Source of the DNA: Pseudoscleropodium purum
Taxonomy: Eukaryota; Streptophyta; Bryopsida; Hypnales; Brachytheciaceae
Assembly: GCA_963969395.1 (NCBI GenBank)
Contig: OZ017803.1
Span: forward strand, 17,298,001 to 17,362,000
Direction: 5' to 3'
DNA length: 64,000 bases
Under the pieces are notes generated by a model. That model did not search any database. It was not told where the DNA came from and saw nothing but the letters and a program-made list of their open reading frames with translations. The number at the start of each line of letters is the position of its first letter. The first letter of the stretch is position 1. Positions 50,301 through 60,666 of this stretch are shown in pieces. Position numbers and translations under genes: made by a program.

Positions 50301-50918
50301 CTTCTTAACTAAATTCTTCACCATTGGATCCTCTTCAGGATTATCATTCGACAGGAAGCAGACCTCCGCACATCCGACTAGGGTTTGCTTTCCTTTCTTC
50401 GGTCCATCATTCCAGAGAAGCTTGAAATCGCACTTACACTCCTCACCATCGTCACTGAACGAGTGTCTTTTCTTAACAATCTAGTCGCACACACCATCAC
50501 AATGGACTTAATTAATTATACAACACGTTACCCCAAGTCGTGGACTGTGGCTTAAAAAGACTAGATGCAACTCAATACATAGATCTTGAGGTGAGAAAAC
50601 CCTCACCGAAACAACCTTCGCGTCGTAATATTTGCGGTCCTCGCTATCGTCGAGGCAGCCACATATCGATTGACCTTCATTAACGAGTTTGCACTGACAA
50701 TCCTGCAGTTGCTCCGACCTCACCCGCACGCGCGATCTGAGCTTCTTAGGGTCCAGCAAATCCGAAGTGGGAAACCTCTCGTCTTCCTCGTTGTCGAAAT
50801 CATTGAAGTGGACAACGACGACGTCTTTCGAACCCGGCGCAAAACTCAACGACCCGTCGTACCAAGCTTCGTCCGCACTACATCGCATCTCCAGGTTACT
50901 TTCCGAATCAACGCCCAT
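47355..50918 (-). CDS. SAWADEE-domain chromatin protein with AT-hook and RRM-like tail
   Basis: This is probably a nuclear chromatin protein. Two exons, 50918-50607 and 50480-47355, joined in phase 0 across a 126-bp intron, encode 1,145 residues. The N-terminus (about residues 10-160) reads as a SAWADEE-type tandem Tudor domain: DEAWYDGSLSF, VVVHFNDFDNEED, SEQLQDCQCK, KYYDAKVVS, then across the intron ECKCDFKLLWNDGP and EEDPMVKNLV. In SHH1 this fold binds methylated histone H3 tails. A long charged, low-complexity middle follows, with Lys/Pro octapeptide repeats (about 547-631) and an AT-hook-like RKPGRPRKHP (about 691). Near the C-terminus RLLLISNMETNVSAHDAL and YALYRDNESALKAFEHL look like an RRM-like fold. 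I chose the ATG at 50918 because an upstream in-frame extension lacks family resemblance. The domain calls are from memory of the family; the exact role is inferred. Confidence 0.78.
48903..49145 (-). repeat. 24-bp coding tandem repeat (QKKxxxSP-type octapeptide)
   Basis: About ten copies of a 24-bp unit encode octapeptides such as PQKKAQVS and PQKKPEVI within the SAWADEE protein. The units fall into an AQVS subgroup and a PEVI/PEVT subgroup, which suggests stepwise expansion. Copy number is likely to vary between individuals. Confidence 0.9.
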
Positions 50919-53073
50919 GTTGATCTCCTCCACTCGGAAGCTGAAGAACTCAGCACGAACTCCACTAAGTAAATCTCCACTACTCTTGTCACTTGAATCA
51001 TTCACAGCTTGGCTTACCTTTCGTTCACAACTTCTTTCTAGCCTCACTAGTTCATGGTTTCTAGTCACAATAACGGTGAAAACCAACTAACCACCATATC
51101 CGCTTTGCAGACGAATATTCTATCACCAAAAAAAAACCCGAGCAGTGCCACATAAAACGACTGCAAAATTTTGTGTCAACTCACTACAGCCATTTTCAAC
51201 CCACGAAACAAAGACAACACCCAAACGTTCCAGCTGCTGCAGCCCTGCCACAACATTACAAACACGGTGGAACCCGGAGAAGAATCTTTACCGACTAATT
51301 TGCTGTCACCACAAATCCGAGTCGACCCCACCGATCGAAATCACCACCCGGGGCCTCACATCCAACACACAAGAAGCGGCAGCAAGTGTCGGTATAAACC
51401 CAAGTGCGGCATGCTGCTCTACTAGAAGAGGAGTGCGCAGCAACGGGAAGAAGTCGATGGAGCACGAAACTGTGGAGCCAAAACCAGTTGATGGGCACAC
51501 AGGGGAAAGAAAAATTAGTGATGGCACTCTGCTGGAAGCCGCGTGGGACTGTGCACGCTGACAAAGTCTTTACAGACAACTGGGAACCCGAAGCCCGAGA
51601 AAGAGGGCATGCTTTACCACCAGGCACCAGCGAGCAAGTTGCTGCTGGCTGCACTGTGTCAAGTGATTATTGTGTAAGTTACCACGTTCTACAGTATTTC
51701 ACCGGCGTGTATGCGGTGCGGGCCGCCGTGATGAAGGCCAGGGTGATGAATTGACTTCCCGCCTCATTCCCCCAGCCAAGGGTAAAGGTAAGAAATTGCC
51801 CCCTATTTCTTTTTTTCAACATTGCAAAGGATTTCCGCCAGGAAGAGAGGTTGCTTTCACGCCAGGAAATTGCCCCGTATTTCATGGTAGGGTGAACTGA
51901 CCCCCTCGCACGTCGGCCAGGGGGATTGACCCCTCTATTGCCCCGTGTTTTAGCCTTTTAGAAAATATTGGAATTTTTTATTTGTCACATATGATAAGAT
52001 TTGCAAATTCTAAATTCATAATTGCAATTTGAGACCCCAAGTTAGCTAGGAGATGTGACGAAATACAAAATTTAAGCAACACAAAATAGGGGGCAATTTT
52101 GACATTTATCCTATGGTGGGGCAATAAAGGGGTCAATCTTCCCTCATCCTTACTTGCCCCCTTGAAGTTGCTCTACGAGTGCATGTAAAAAAAAGATCCC
52201 CTATTTTGTGCCTAATTAATTTATACTCTACATTTCTTTATGCTAATTTTGGGCCTTTGATTGCAAATATGAATTCAGAAATTATAAATTTTATCACATG
52301 AGACAAATAAAAAATTTCAGTGCTTTTCCTAGGAGACAAGTGAGGGATCATATCACTTGACCCTATTTCTTGCCCTGGTAATTTTGTACTTCTTCACCTC
52401 TCCTACCTAATTTAGCACGTCGTTTCCCTTCTGTTGCCTCCCTTGCTCGTCAAATTTTGGCCATTCCTCAATTACAGATTGAAACAGAGTGGATTTTTCA
52501 GTGTTGCAGGTGTGCTGACAAGCCTGCGTCCTTATCGCCTTGGTTAAAAAAATCAAGGCTACGAGAATTGGCCTGATGACGCAAGACGTGAGACAGTGCA
52601 AAATCGCTGAGGTGGCCAAAGATGTGAAGGAATATTTTGCCAAAGAGATTGATGGAGTTGCTTGATGAAGTTGAAGATGAGATACATGAAGGTGGTTACT
52701 TTGAAGAGGAAGTCAGCTTTTAGAGCATCACCACTCGTCTTGCAAAATGCAGTGGATTTTCAACTTGCAAAATGCAAAGTCATCCACTTTGCAAGCCGGA
52801 TGGTGTACCCAATCAATCTTAACAAGCCAACGGAGTTGAGTATTTGGATTCGAGAATCAAGTAAGTGCATTACATGGAGATTGAGAACCAAGGAAGTGTT
52901 GCAACAAGAGGGTCCAACTTTGACAAACCCATGGCAAGTCCACAAAGTGACGCAACAAATGTATCTAGCTCACAAAAGTGCTACAGCAAGTGGATTTATT
53001 TTTTGCAAGTTGTCTTTGACTTTGTCAACTACTTAGTTAACAAGTCATTCATTTTGTAGGACATGTGGGGCCA
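50919..53073. other. 5' flank of the SAWADEE gene and intergenic DNA
   Basis: The stretch 50919-51760 is relatively GC-rich and has several overlapping open frames of up to 139 codons on both strands, none with family resemblance. It is probably 5' UTR and promoter. Beyond it lies the foldback at 51922-52137. The 124-codon frame at 52662-53036 looks like chance: TGCAAAATG-type words dominate it. Confidence 0.4.
51922..52137. repeat. Inverted repeat with 21-base near-perfect ends
   Basis: GATTGACCCCTCTATTGCCC begins at 51922, and its reverse complement, with one mismatch, ends at 52137 (GGGGCAATAAAGGGGTCAAT). Inside, GTCACAT occurs on the left and ATGTGAC on the right. Related words (ATTGCCCC(C/G)TATTTC) also occur at 51798 and 51868. 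Confidence 0.65.
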
Positions 53074-53360
53074 TTTTGCTAGTCTCCTTAAGCAAGTCAT
53101 TCGTTTTGCAGGATGAGTGGAAGTACTCTTAGATGAGGAGTATAATTCTTTGATTTTTGTGTTTGCAATGCTAGCACCATCAAAATATTTTAGAATCGTT
53201 TGAACATGCAAAATGGGTGGACAATTTTGCTAGTCTCCTTAAGCAACTCATCCATTTTGTGAAACAAGTGGGGATGCTCTTAGATGAGGAGTAGAATTCT
53301 TTGATTTATGTGTTTGCAATGCTAACACCATTAGGGCATTTTTGAAAACGTTTGAGGATG
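53074..53360 (+). repeat. Two-copy tandem repeat, 151 bp period
   Basis: TTTTGCTAGTCTCCTTAAGC begins at 53074 and at 53225. Both copies continue with CTCTTAGATGAGGAGTA, AATTCTTTGATTT and GTGTTTGCAATGCTA. No coding sense is visible. Confidence 0.85.
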
Positions 53361-54869
53361 TTTCATATTCATATTTCATATTCATTTGGAGCCTTGATGT
53401 AAATTCAAATTGAACTGATATTAATTGAGCATACTCTATGGTCAAGTTCATAAATTTAGGCATAGATTGCCTAAATTCATATTATTATTGCATTTGCAAA
53501 ATTTCAGTGTTTGAGATACCATGAACTGGTTGACCCTGGCATCAACTTAATGTATAATAAAGAATCTATGCATGATAACAATCCAACACTGGTTTAGATG
53601 TCCTTTTTCTGTACTCATAATAATGATTTTTGACTTCTTGCATTGACAAGGCTTGTACTCTTGTCTGCAAACAAATCAGAAAATAAAAATAATAATACAC
53701 TCTATAGTTAATTCTCAAGTTCATTCATTTAGTGCAAACAGTAGCATGTCTTCATTTGGATGACAATACGGACATGCTCTTCATCTTTCTCATTCATTGG
53801 GAGAACTGCAAATGTCCCTTTTGAAGGGATTGTCATAGATCACTACCTATTTACTTTATAAGTAAGTTAACTAATAATACCTTTTAATTATCGCATATAT
53901 ATATAATTATTTTTTGAACATGCTATATTACAATTGATATGAGATTGACCTCTAAAAGACCAAAGTCCCCTTAGTGGATTCCTAAAGATTTAGGTAGGTT
54001 CTTCTAATCTCAATTTTTGACAAGATTTTTTATTTTTTTTTTAAGATAGAAGAACTCATTAGCTTTAAGAAAATATAATATTTATTTCAATTGGTGCTTG
54101 GGAGTAAAAATTATGCTACTTGAAGCTTAAAATAGAGGTTGCTAGACAATACAAAAAAATTGTAGAAATTTTAAATAGAATACTAAATATTTTGTCAAAG
54201 AAAATATTGAGTCTATCTACATGGAAGACTTTCATTTATTTCATTAGACTAGTGATAAGAAAGTTAGTATGGAGAATCTTGTTTTTCAGGCAATTAGAAC
54301 ATCTTCTTCAAAAAATAACTTATAGGATCATTCTAAATTCAATTTTTACAATTCTTCAAAAAAAAGTTCTACACAATTTAGTTCTCTTCTTAGAAGAATT
54401 TCACTATTGGAATCACTATGTCTCAATTCCATCTTAGAGCTTTTAATGATTTATTTTTTCCTTCTATATTATAGCTACTTTTGTTGAACATTTTTTTAAG
54501 AATGAAAATCAAATTTTTAAAATTTTTAAAAAAATTCCACAAAGCTCTTAACTAAATTCTTCATTTTTGTTTTGTACATCATATCTATATGTATTTCATA
54601 TATTGTCTCTGTAAAAGAAAAATTGGTTTTGGTTTTAGTGGTAGGTAGGTACATCAAATTTGTGTATTTATTTGTTTTTGATTAGTGGGGATGGCTAATC
54701 AATTGATAAGATTTGTTCACCATACAAAAAGGCTTGATTTAGTACTTAGATGCCAAAATTGAATTTCCACATTAGATCTTCAAATCACACCAATTACAAG
54801 ATCACATATGACATTTTTCTCTTACAAAGATGACTTTCATGTAGGGTATTCGTGTCCTATTTCAAGGAT
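53361..54869. other. AT-rich intergenic DNA
   Basis: It holds the degenerate repeat at 54040-54440 described separately. Nothing else is recognised. The 105-codon frame at 54120-54437 is part of that repeat and carries no motif I can name. Confidence 0.45.
54040..54440 (+). repeat. Degenerate dispersed repeat, related to 9060-9480
   Basis: This is the partner of 9060-9480. This copy retains one 105-codon open frame, rich in Ile, Leu and Lys, which could be a remnant of a retroelement polyprotein. No reverse transcriptase motif such as FxDD is visible, so the class is left open. Confidence 0.45.
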
Positions 54870-56620
54870 AATACTTTTCAAAATTTGAGTAGAGTTGGAA
54901 GAAGAGGCATGTTGATTTCTACATCCTACTTTAAAAAAAACAATTCTAAGAACAATCCAACTTAATCTTCAAAAGCTAGTCCAAATAAAATTCTACTTGA
55001 TAAGTTATTTGATGATTCCAACCATTGCATATGAAACCCCTTTAACAAGATATGTGACATGTATTAAATCTCCTAAGGTAGGTAACCCCCAAACAACCAT
55101 TTTTGCTATAGTGCCTATTTTATATTATTACATTGAATATTAGATTGAATTTTTTATTATTAAATTTTCATATCTACTTGTTGGCAAGTGAAGGGAGGTT
55201 CAAAATTCACCAAAGAATATAACATTTGGATACTGCATGCAAAAGTTATGAAAAATCAAAGTTTTTATGGTACACATTTTTAAATCATTTCTTCAACATA
55301 CATGCATATTGATTTTTGGAGATGTATAGAGAGTGATGATGGTAGTTTTAGAGAAGGTGCAATTTTGGGTATATGGCCACTTTATATATTTGGGTTCTTC
55401 ACATTCTCCAACATCAATTTTTAAATGATGCCACAACTATTTTTCAACCAATAAATGACAAAGAATCTCTCCATATAAGACATAAGTATAACTATTCATT
55501 CTTTGAATTTGGTGTGAAAAGGGAGGTCTTCTATAGTAGTTTGACTTCTAGTGAGTGCTTTTGGATCTTTTTAAGCCAACAATTCACACAATACCAAAAC
55601 AAATGAATTCTATGGTAACCAACTCGTCCTTTATGGGTTAATTTATCTCATTTCTAACCTAATAGCTAGAGCTACAACTTTCTTTCCTTCCTCTTAGTAG
55701 TTCATTGAGTTAGCATCCTCTTCAAGTGCTCTAGATGTTTTTGTCCTTCACATAAACACCACCTTATAATTATATATCATAATTCAACAACCTCTTAAAG
55801 CCAAGTACCTTAATCCTCACCAATTATCCCAAAACTAGTTTATGGAATTTAGTGCAGTATACTACGTTCAAGACAAATATACATCAATTTTGGCTACCTT
55901 GAGAGTGAGTGGCATAAAAAATAAATAAAAAAGGATTTTGCAAGTGGTAAAGGATCATAGGGAATACAATAATCCAAAACTAACTAAATAGATGCTAATT
56001 CCTATGTGGAGGAAGTAACAAATTGGTTATCAAATTTTATTGGTTGTTATATTCTTGGCTAAAATCTATTTTTTTTTCAAGGATTTTTTCCTATATACAT
56101 TTAGCCATTGAAATTTTTTACTAGCAATGGAATGAAATTTAGCCAGTTCTGTAAATGTTGATCCTTACATGTCTAAATGGTCAAAATTGTCTATTTTCCT
56201 AATCTTAAAAAGTTGAAATGAATCATTTGGGACAATCATAAAATATAAAGAAAAAAAAATGGCCTATATTCTTTAACCAAAAGATAAGATTTGGGAGGCT
56301 ATTATAATTGAATGGGAGCTTCTGAAGTAGACTCTAAGTTCTTAATTTGAGCACTTAGAGGTAAAGAAGTAGTCTTTTAGATTACAAATGAAAGTTCAAA
56401 ACAATCCACATACATACATATCATTTTGTGATAGGATAGGTTGAAAATCCTAATAAAAATACTTGGCATCAAGCTATTACTCTACTAATTGTTTTGACAT
56501 CTTCAAACATCAAGGTAGGGGGCTCTTTGCTTTCTATGTATCAAAGTTCTTTTCACCTGTAGAACATCTTGGATGCAAGTTTGTCCATGTATTGTAGGCC
56601 ACTCCAATATTCTTTAATGT
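54870..56620 (-). pseudogene. Decayed partial duplicate of the TFIIIC subunit 3 gene
   Basis: Exon and intron sequence from exon 14 to exon 11 of the TFIIIC gene can be traced in the same order and strand. The matches are 54900-55090 with 27770-27930, 55690-55830 with 28000-28135 (GCTCTAGATG(C/T)TTT(C/T)GTCCT, then CTTCACATAAACACCACCTT), and 56160-56480 with 28140-28440 (AGTTGAAATGAATCATTTGG, CACATACATACATATCATT). A trace of exon 11 (CATGTATTGTAGGC) lies near 56590. Two blocks without counterpart (about 55090-55690 and 55830-56160) look like insertions. Introns are present, so this is not a retrocopy. Many substitutions and indels destroy the frame; nothing translatable remains. Confidence 0.82.
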
Positions 56621-56739
56621 TTTTTGGTTATCTATTCATGTCCTTTGATGTGCATATATTCTTTAATGAATTGTAGGAGTGAGAGCTTCCTATTATGACT
56701 CCATCTATTGCAAATAACATTGATTTGTCTAAATACTAC

Positions 56740-57730
56740 ATGTGACACTAACTCACTAAAGTTATACTATTTTAATTACTTTCGGTAAAGGTCAAATTTA
56801 ACATAAATTATGTCAATTTTGACAAAAAGCGTCACATGCCACCTTGTGATTGGTTTAAGGCGTTGTAGAGCTTTCAAAGTTTGTGTAAATGTCAAAATTT
56901 AATTTAGATGGAATAATTCCCTAAATAGATTAGTTTTCATGTACAATAGTGTAGAATTGACATATTACTATTAGTATTGTACCAATTTTTATAAAAGTAA
57001 TTTTTTTTGTAACAATAATTTTATAGGTGACAAATAATTGTGCTCCCTTACAAATTGAACAAATCAAAGGAAATATTGTATATTAAGTATTACATGTTTA
57101 TTGACTTTTGGGATCCATAATAATTAATTGTAGAAGTTGCACTAATTATCTTGTCAACGAGGGTGCAAAATTAGTGTAACTAGATTATTGGAGAAAGGTG
57201 ATCAATACAATAGATTAGAATTTCATCAATGCATCACAACAAATAGATTGGAAAAATAAATAATCCTTGAATGATTGATATGAAATTACAACTTGAGAGC
57301 ATTGTTGTTTCAATAGTAGAAAAATCACAACTACAAGGACTGAAATTTTTTCCACAATGACTCATTATAGTCATTTGTAGACAAAGTCTACATTCATTGA
57401 GGACATGTTTTTCTATAAGTGCTTGAAACACATCAAAAGTTTACACAAATAGATAAAAACACATGAATTTGAATTTAGACAACGAAAATAGACCTTATTA
57501 AAGGCAATCTAAAAGACAAGTTACAAACCATTAAGACAAATATGCTAAAGATAAAAAATTGTGCAAATGATATAGAGAATCTTGCAAATGTATCATGCCA
57601 CATGCTTCAAGTGGCTTTAGAGCATGCTTTGCAACTTGCTTCACAATGAGCCTTACGATCAGAAGACCATATGCATGCCCTAAAATTAGGCTAGTAGGAT
57701 ATTACATGAGGGCCCTCTTGTGGTTAACCC
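56740..57730 (+). repeat. Duplicate of the region upstream of the TFIIIC gene (35105-35970)
   Basis: It aligns in order with 35105-35970. In the parent locus the two parts of the duplication are separated by about 6.4 kb (exon 11 to the 5' flank), but here by only about 120 bp. The copy has therefore lost the 5' two thirds of the gene and its promoter. Confidence 0.7.
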
Positions 57731-59477
57731 CTCATTGCTTAAGGTCTTTTTGGGTTCAAAAACATCATTGCTTTTGAAGTGTTAAAAATCTAAATTTCAC
57801 TAAAGTATAGAAATCTCAATTGTACAATCTTGTAGTGAACATTTTGTAGATGACATGAATCAAATTTGGAGGCATTTGACCACATAGATTGCAAGATTAT
57901 AATGTTTTAGTGTTGAAAGCAGATGCTAAAATTTTTGTAGCAACACATTTGGAGGTGAAAGTTGATTTCTAAACCTATTCAAATGAAAAAAACTATAAAC
58001 TATGAAGTAATTAAAAACGGACATACAAACACATTGGTGAAAAAAATATTATTCAATTGACTCAATGTATCCACAAAATGACTTTGAAATGTAAAAAAAT
58101 AGCAAAAAAAGTTGCAAAAAACACATTTGTGGCTGAACCTCTGACTAAAATGCTTCTTAGTCACTCATAAATTCTTGGATTCATATGAAATTTTATCCAC
58201 ACAATCTAGACTAATATGTGAACTTTTTTTTTAAAAACTTATTGGAAACGGACATTGTATGGAGAAGAAACAAGTCACTGAAGTTCATTGTAATCCAAAA
58301 ATGTGGAGATTTTGAACTTTGAATTACTCCCAAACATTCAAAGAAACTTGGATTGATATGAAAATTTTACTACAATAACTAGATTGAAAGGAAAAAATAG
58401 CACCCATTATTATTTTTAATTGAAAATAGACATTTGATAAAGATTCAAGCCTTCAAAGTTGTAGCCATCAAATGTATTTTGGTGAACTCAAATTGAACTT
58501 GTGAACTTCGATTGGCTTTGAGAAAATTGATTCATTGTGGATTGATTTGAAAATTTTACTACACAAACTAAAAGAGACAGTGCAAATTTTCCAACAATTT
58601 TTTTTTTTTAATTTGGACATTAGATATAAAAGTTATAGCACTTTCAATTGAACTTAAAACTATGTGAAGACACTTTTGGCCCCCTTCAAGAGTGAGGGGT
58701 TAATCCTTGGAGGCTACCTCACTTTACGACAAAAAATAATAAAGCTCATGTTGGAAGAATTAGGAATAAGCAAGACCAAAGGAAGCAACATAGGTCAACA
58801 TAAAAAAAAATTATAGATATTGTGCATTGATCATATGGTTTCAAGGTACAAAAATCAAATTGCTAGAGCTTTAAGAGTTGTGTGGTGATTGGTGGAGTGC
58901 AAGGCAATGAAATATACTCCAATGTTTTCAAGGTTGTTAGTTTGATCCTTGTAAGGGACATTTTTGAGGGTCATAGGGTCACAGGCCACTTTTAGAGCAC
59001 ATTCATGACCCCACCTTTACATTGGTCAAGATTTGACACATGGCCAAAGTGGATGAAAAGTACTTTGAGCTCTCCAAATATCCCCCAAACACCCCATTCT
59101 ACCATGTCAAGATTAATTAGGCATGCCAAATCTATGTTTAGTCAACTATTTTTTACATTCCACTCATCAATTCACTACTCATAGGATGCATTTGGTTCAT
59201 AGGGGTGGGGGACAGACGACGGAGGCTTTTCCATAGGAGCAACGTTTTGCAAGTAGGTACTGAAAACTGCGTCAGTTTAACAAAAATTGACTGAGACGTA
59301 AAGGGTCAAACTGCTTCCTTTTCTAACTAGTTTTGGTATCCTTATCCTCGATTGCCATCCCATTGTCGAAAGATTTGGAATGTAAAACACATTGTACACT
59401 CTTTGGAAGAATAATCTCTGTGGATTTCCATATTTCTGTTGATCTATGTTCAGGCAAAGTATTTGTACCAAAACCCA
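57731..59477. other. AT-rich intergenic DNA with degenerate repeats
   Basis: A three-unit degenerate repeat occupies 58175-58720. From about 59190 the composition shifts to gene-like GC content, which probably marks the 5' flank of the plus-strand gene model that follows. Confidence 0.5.
58175..58720 (+). repeat. Three diverged tandem units, 173-189 bp period
   Basis: A unit beginning TTGGATT(C/G)ATATGAAA(A)TTTTA occurs at 58175 and 58348, and GTGGATTGATTTGAAAATTTT at 58537. Each is followed by CTA(C/A)ACAA-CTAGA-like words and then a GGACATT or GACATT word. The array is old and diverged. Confidence 0.6.
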
Positions 59478-60653
59478 ATGAGTACTAGGGTGATCGAGTT
59501 GCATCAAAAGCGATCGAACCTGATGCGGCTGGAAGGTCAGATTTCTCGAGAGATTTCTCCAAAAAGCCGACCAAATTTTACCTCACATGACTTTATGAAA
59601 ACCAAATTCTTGCTTAGAATGGACAGGCTAGCAAGTTCTGTCACTCTCACCAGCAACTACGAGTTACCCGTGGAACTCATATTTGACAAACCTGAATATG
59701 GCTCTCAAGGTAATACCGGTAACTACTCTTACAGTCCAGAAGAGCATCGATCTGAACATGATCACTATCATTAGACTAAATTGATTCTCCTTGTGTGTTA
59801 CAGGACTTGAAAGAGAATTCTATTGAACTTTTGCACGTTTGCGAACAACGAAGAAATAAACTAAGAATTTTGAGTATGGATGTACCTAAAATGGACACTG
59901 GAGTCTCGCATTCAAGAAGGGGTTACTTTGGGTAAGAATCACAATTGATGATACTTACCTTGTTCAGATTTGTAATCTTTGAGCTTGAATTGAGTGTGAC
60001 AAAACCACCATTTGGAACGCCAATATCTCGTCCAAGCAGGCAGAGCTCTGGTATTTCAAATTTACTGTTTTTCTAATACTGTTCTGATTGTCTCTGCAAT
60101 TGGACCTTACAAGTCATCTCATTCGGAATACTCACTAACTTGTCGGCTGCGAGCATGAATTTGCTTGAACCACTTCAGTACGTGCTCCCTATGTACGAAA
60201 ATAAGAGCCAAGTATGTAGCGATCGAAAGGCAAACACATTCTATGATTCTTGTTGTACAGTAGGTGATTTTCAAATCATCCTTCGGAAAGAGTCTCGCTG
60301 ACGGAATTTTGATCATTTAAAAATCCTGGAAATTCAATTGTATGAGGTCTATCTCTCAGAACTTGAACTCACATCTTTAGGTGGGGTTCTTTATGGTGAT
60401 TCACAGAATCCAAGACAGCCTCGCTACGCGCCCAGAAGGAGGCCGATTTTCGCATTTGCTGAAGGGAGGCGACACAATATTCACAGAGTACCTCTGGGTC
60501 AGGAACAATATCTTCAGCTGCCATGACAACCAGCGTTGCCTTCCCCATGTAACTCTGGAGGAATATGCTTACTGCCTGAACCTCAACGACAAAGTAGATA
60601 TCAGACGATTGAGCTTCTACGAAGATATCAGAAGTCAGTATGGAATTTCCTAA
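59478..60653 (+). CDS. Predicted five-exon gene, unknown family
   Basis: I do not recognise this protein. Composition rises to gene level and five segments join with GT-AG borders and matching phases: 59478-59709, 59814-59931, 59968-60050, 60114-60259, 60381-60653. The product would be 283 residues, ending DIRSQYGIS. Notable stretches are FVIFELELSVTKPPFG, VISFGILTNLSAASMNLLE, GGDTIFTEYLWVRNNIF and YAYCLNLNDKVDIRRLSF. No signal peptide or clear membrane segment is seen. The last exon has the strongest coding look (91 codons, GC-ending codons). The acceptors at 59813 (GAAAG) and 60113 (ACAAG) are weak, and an alternative CAG at 59803 would need a different frame in exon 1. The gene converges on the WSD1 gene: only 13 bp separate the two stop codons. 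Exon 1 may extend upstream through the AG at 59459. Confidence 0.42.
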
Positions 60654-60666
60654 ATTCAGTTCGTAG

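Noticed and set aside
47454..50484. Plus-strand frames of 125-235 codons inside the SAWADEE gene
   Set aside because: They are antisense shadows of a repetitive Lys/Glu/Ser-rich coding sequence. Their Leu/Ser-rich text mirrors those codons.
52662..53036. 124-codon plus-strand frame as a gene
   Set aside because: It is composed largely of reiterated TGCAAAATG/AAGTCAT words, has overlapping alternative frames and shows no motif.
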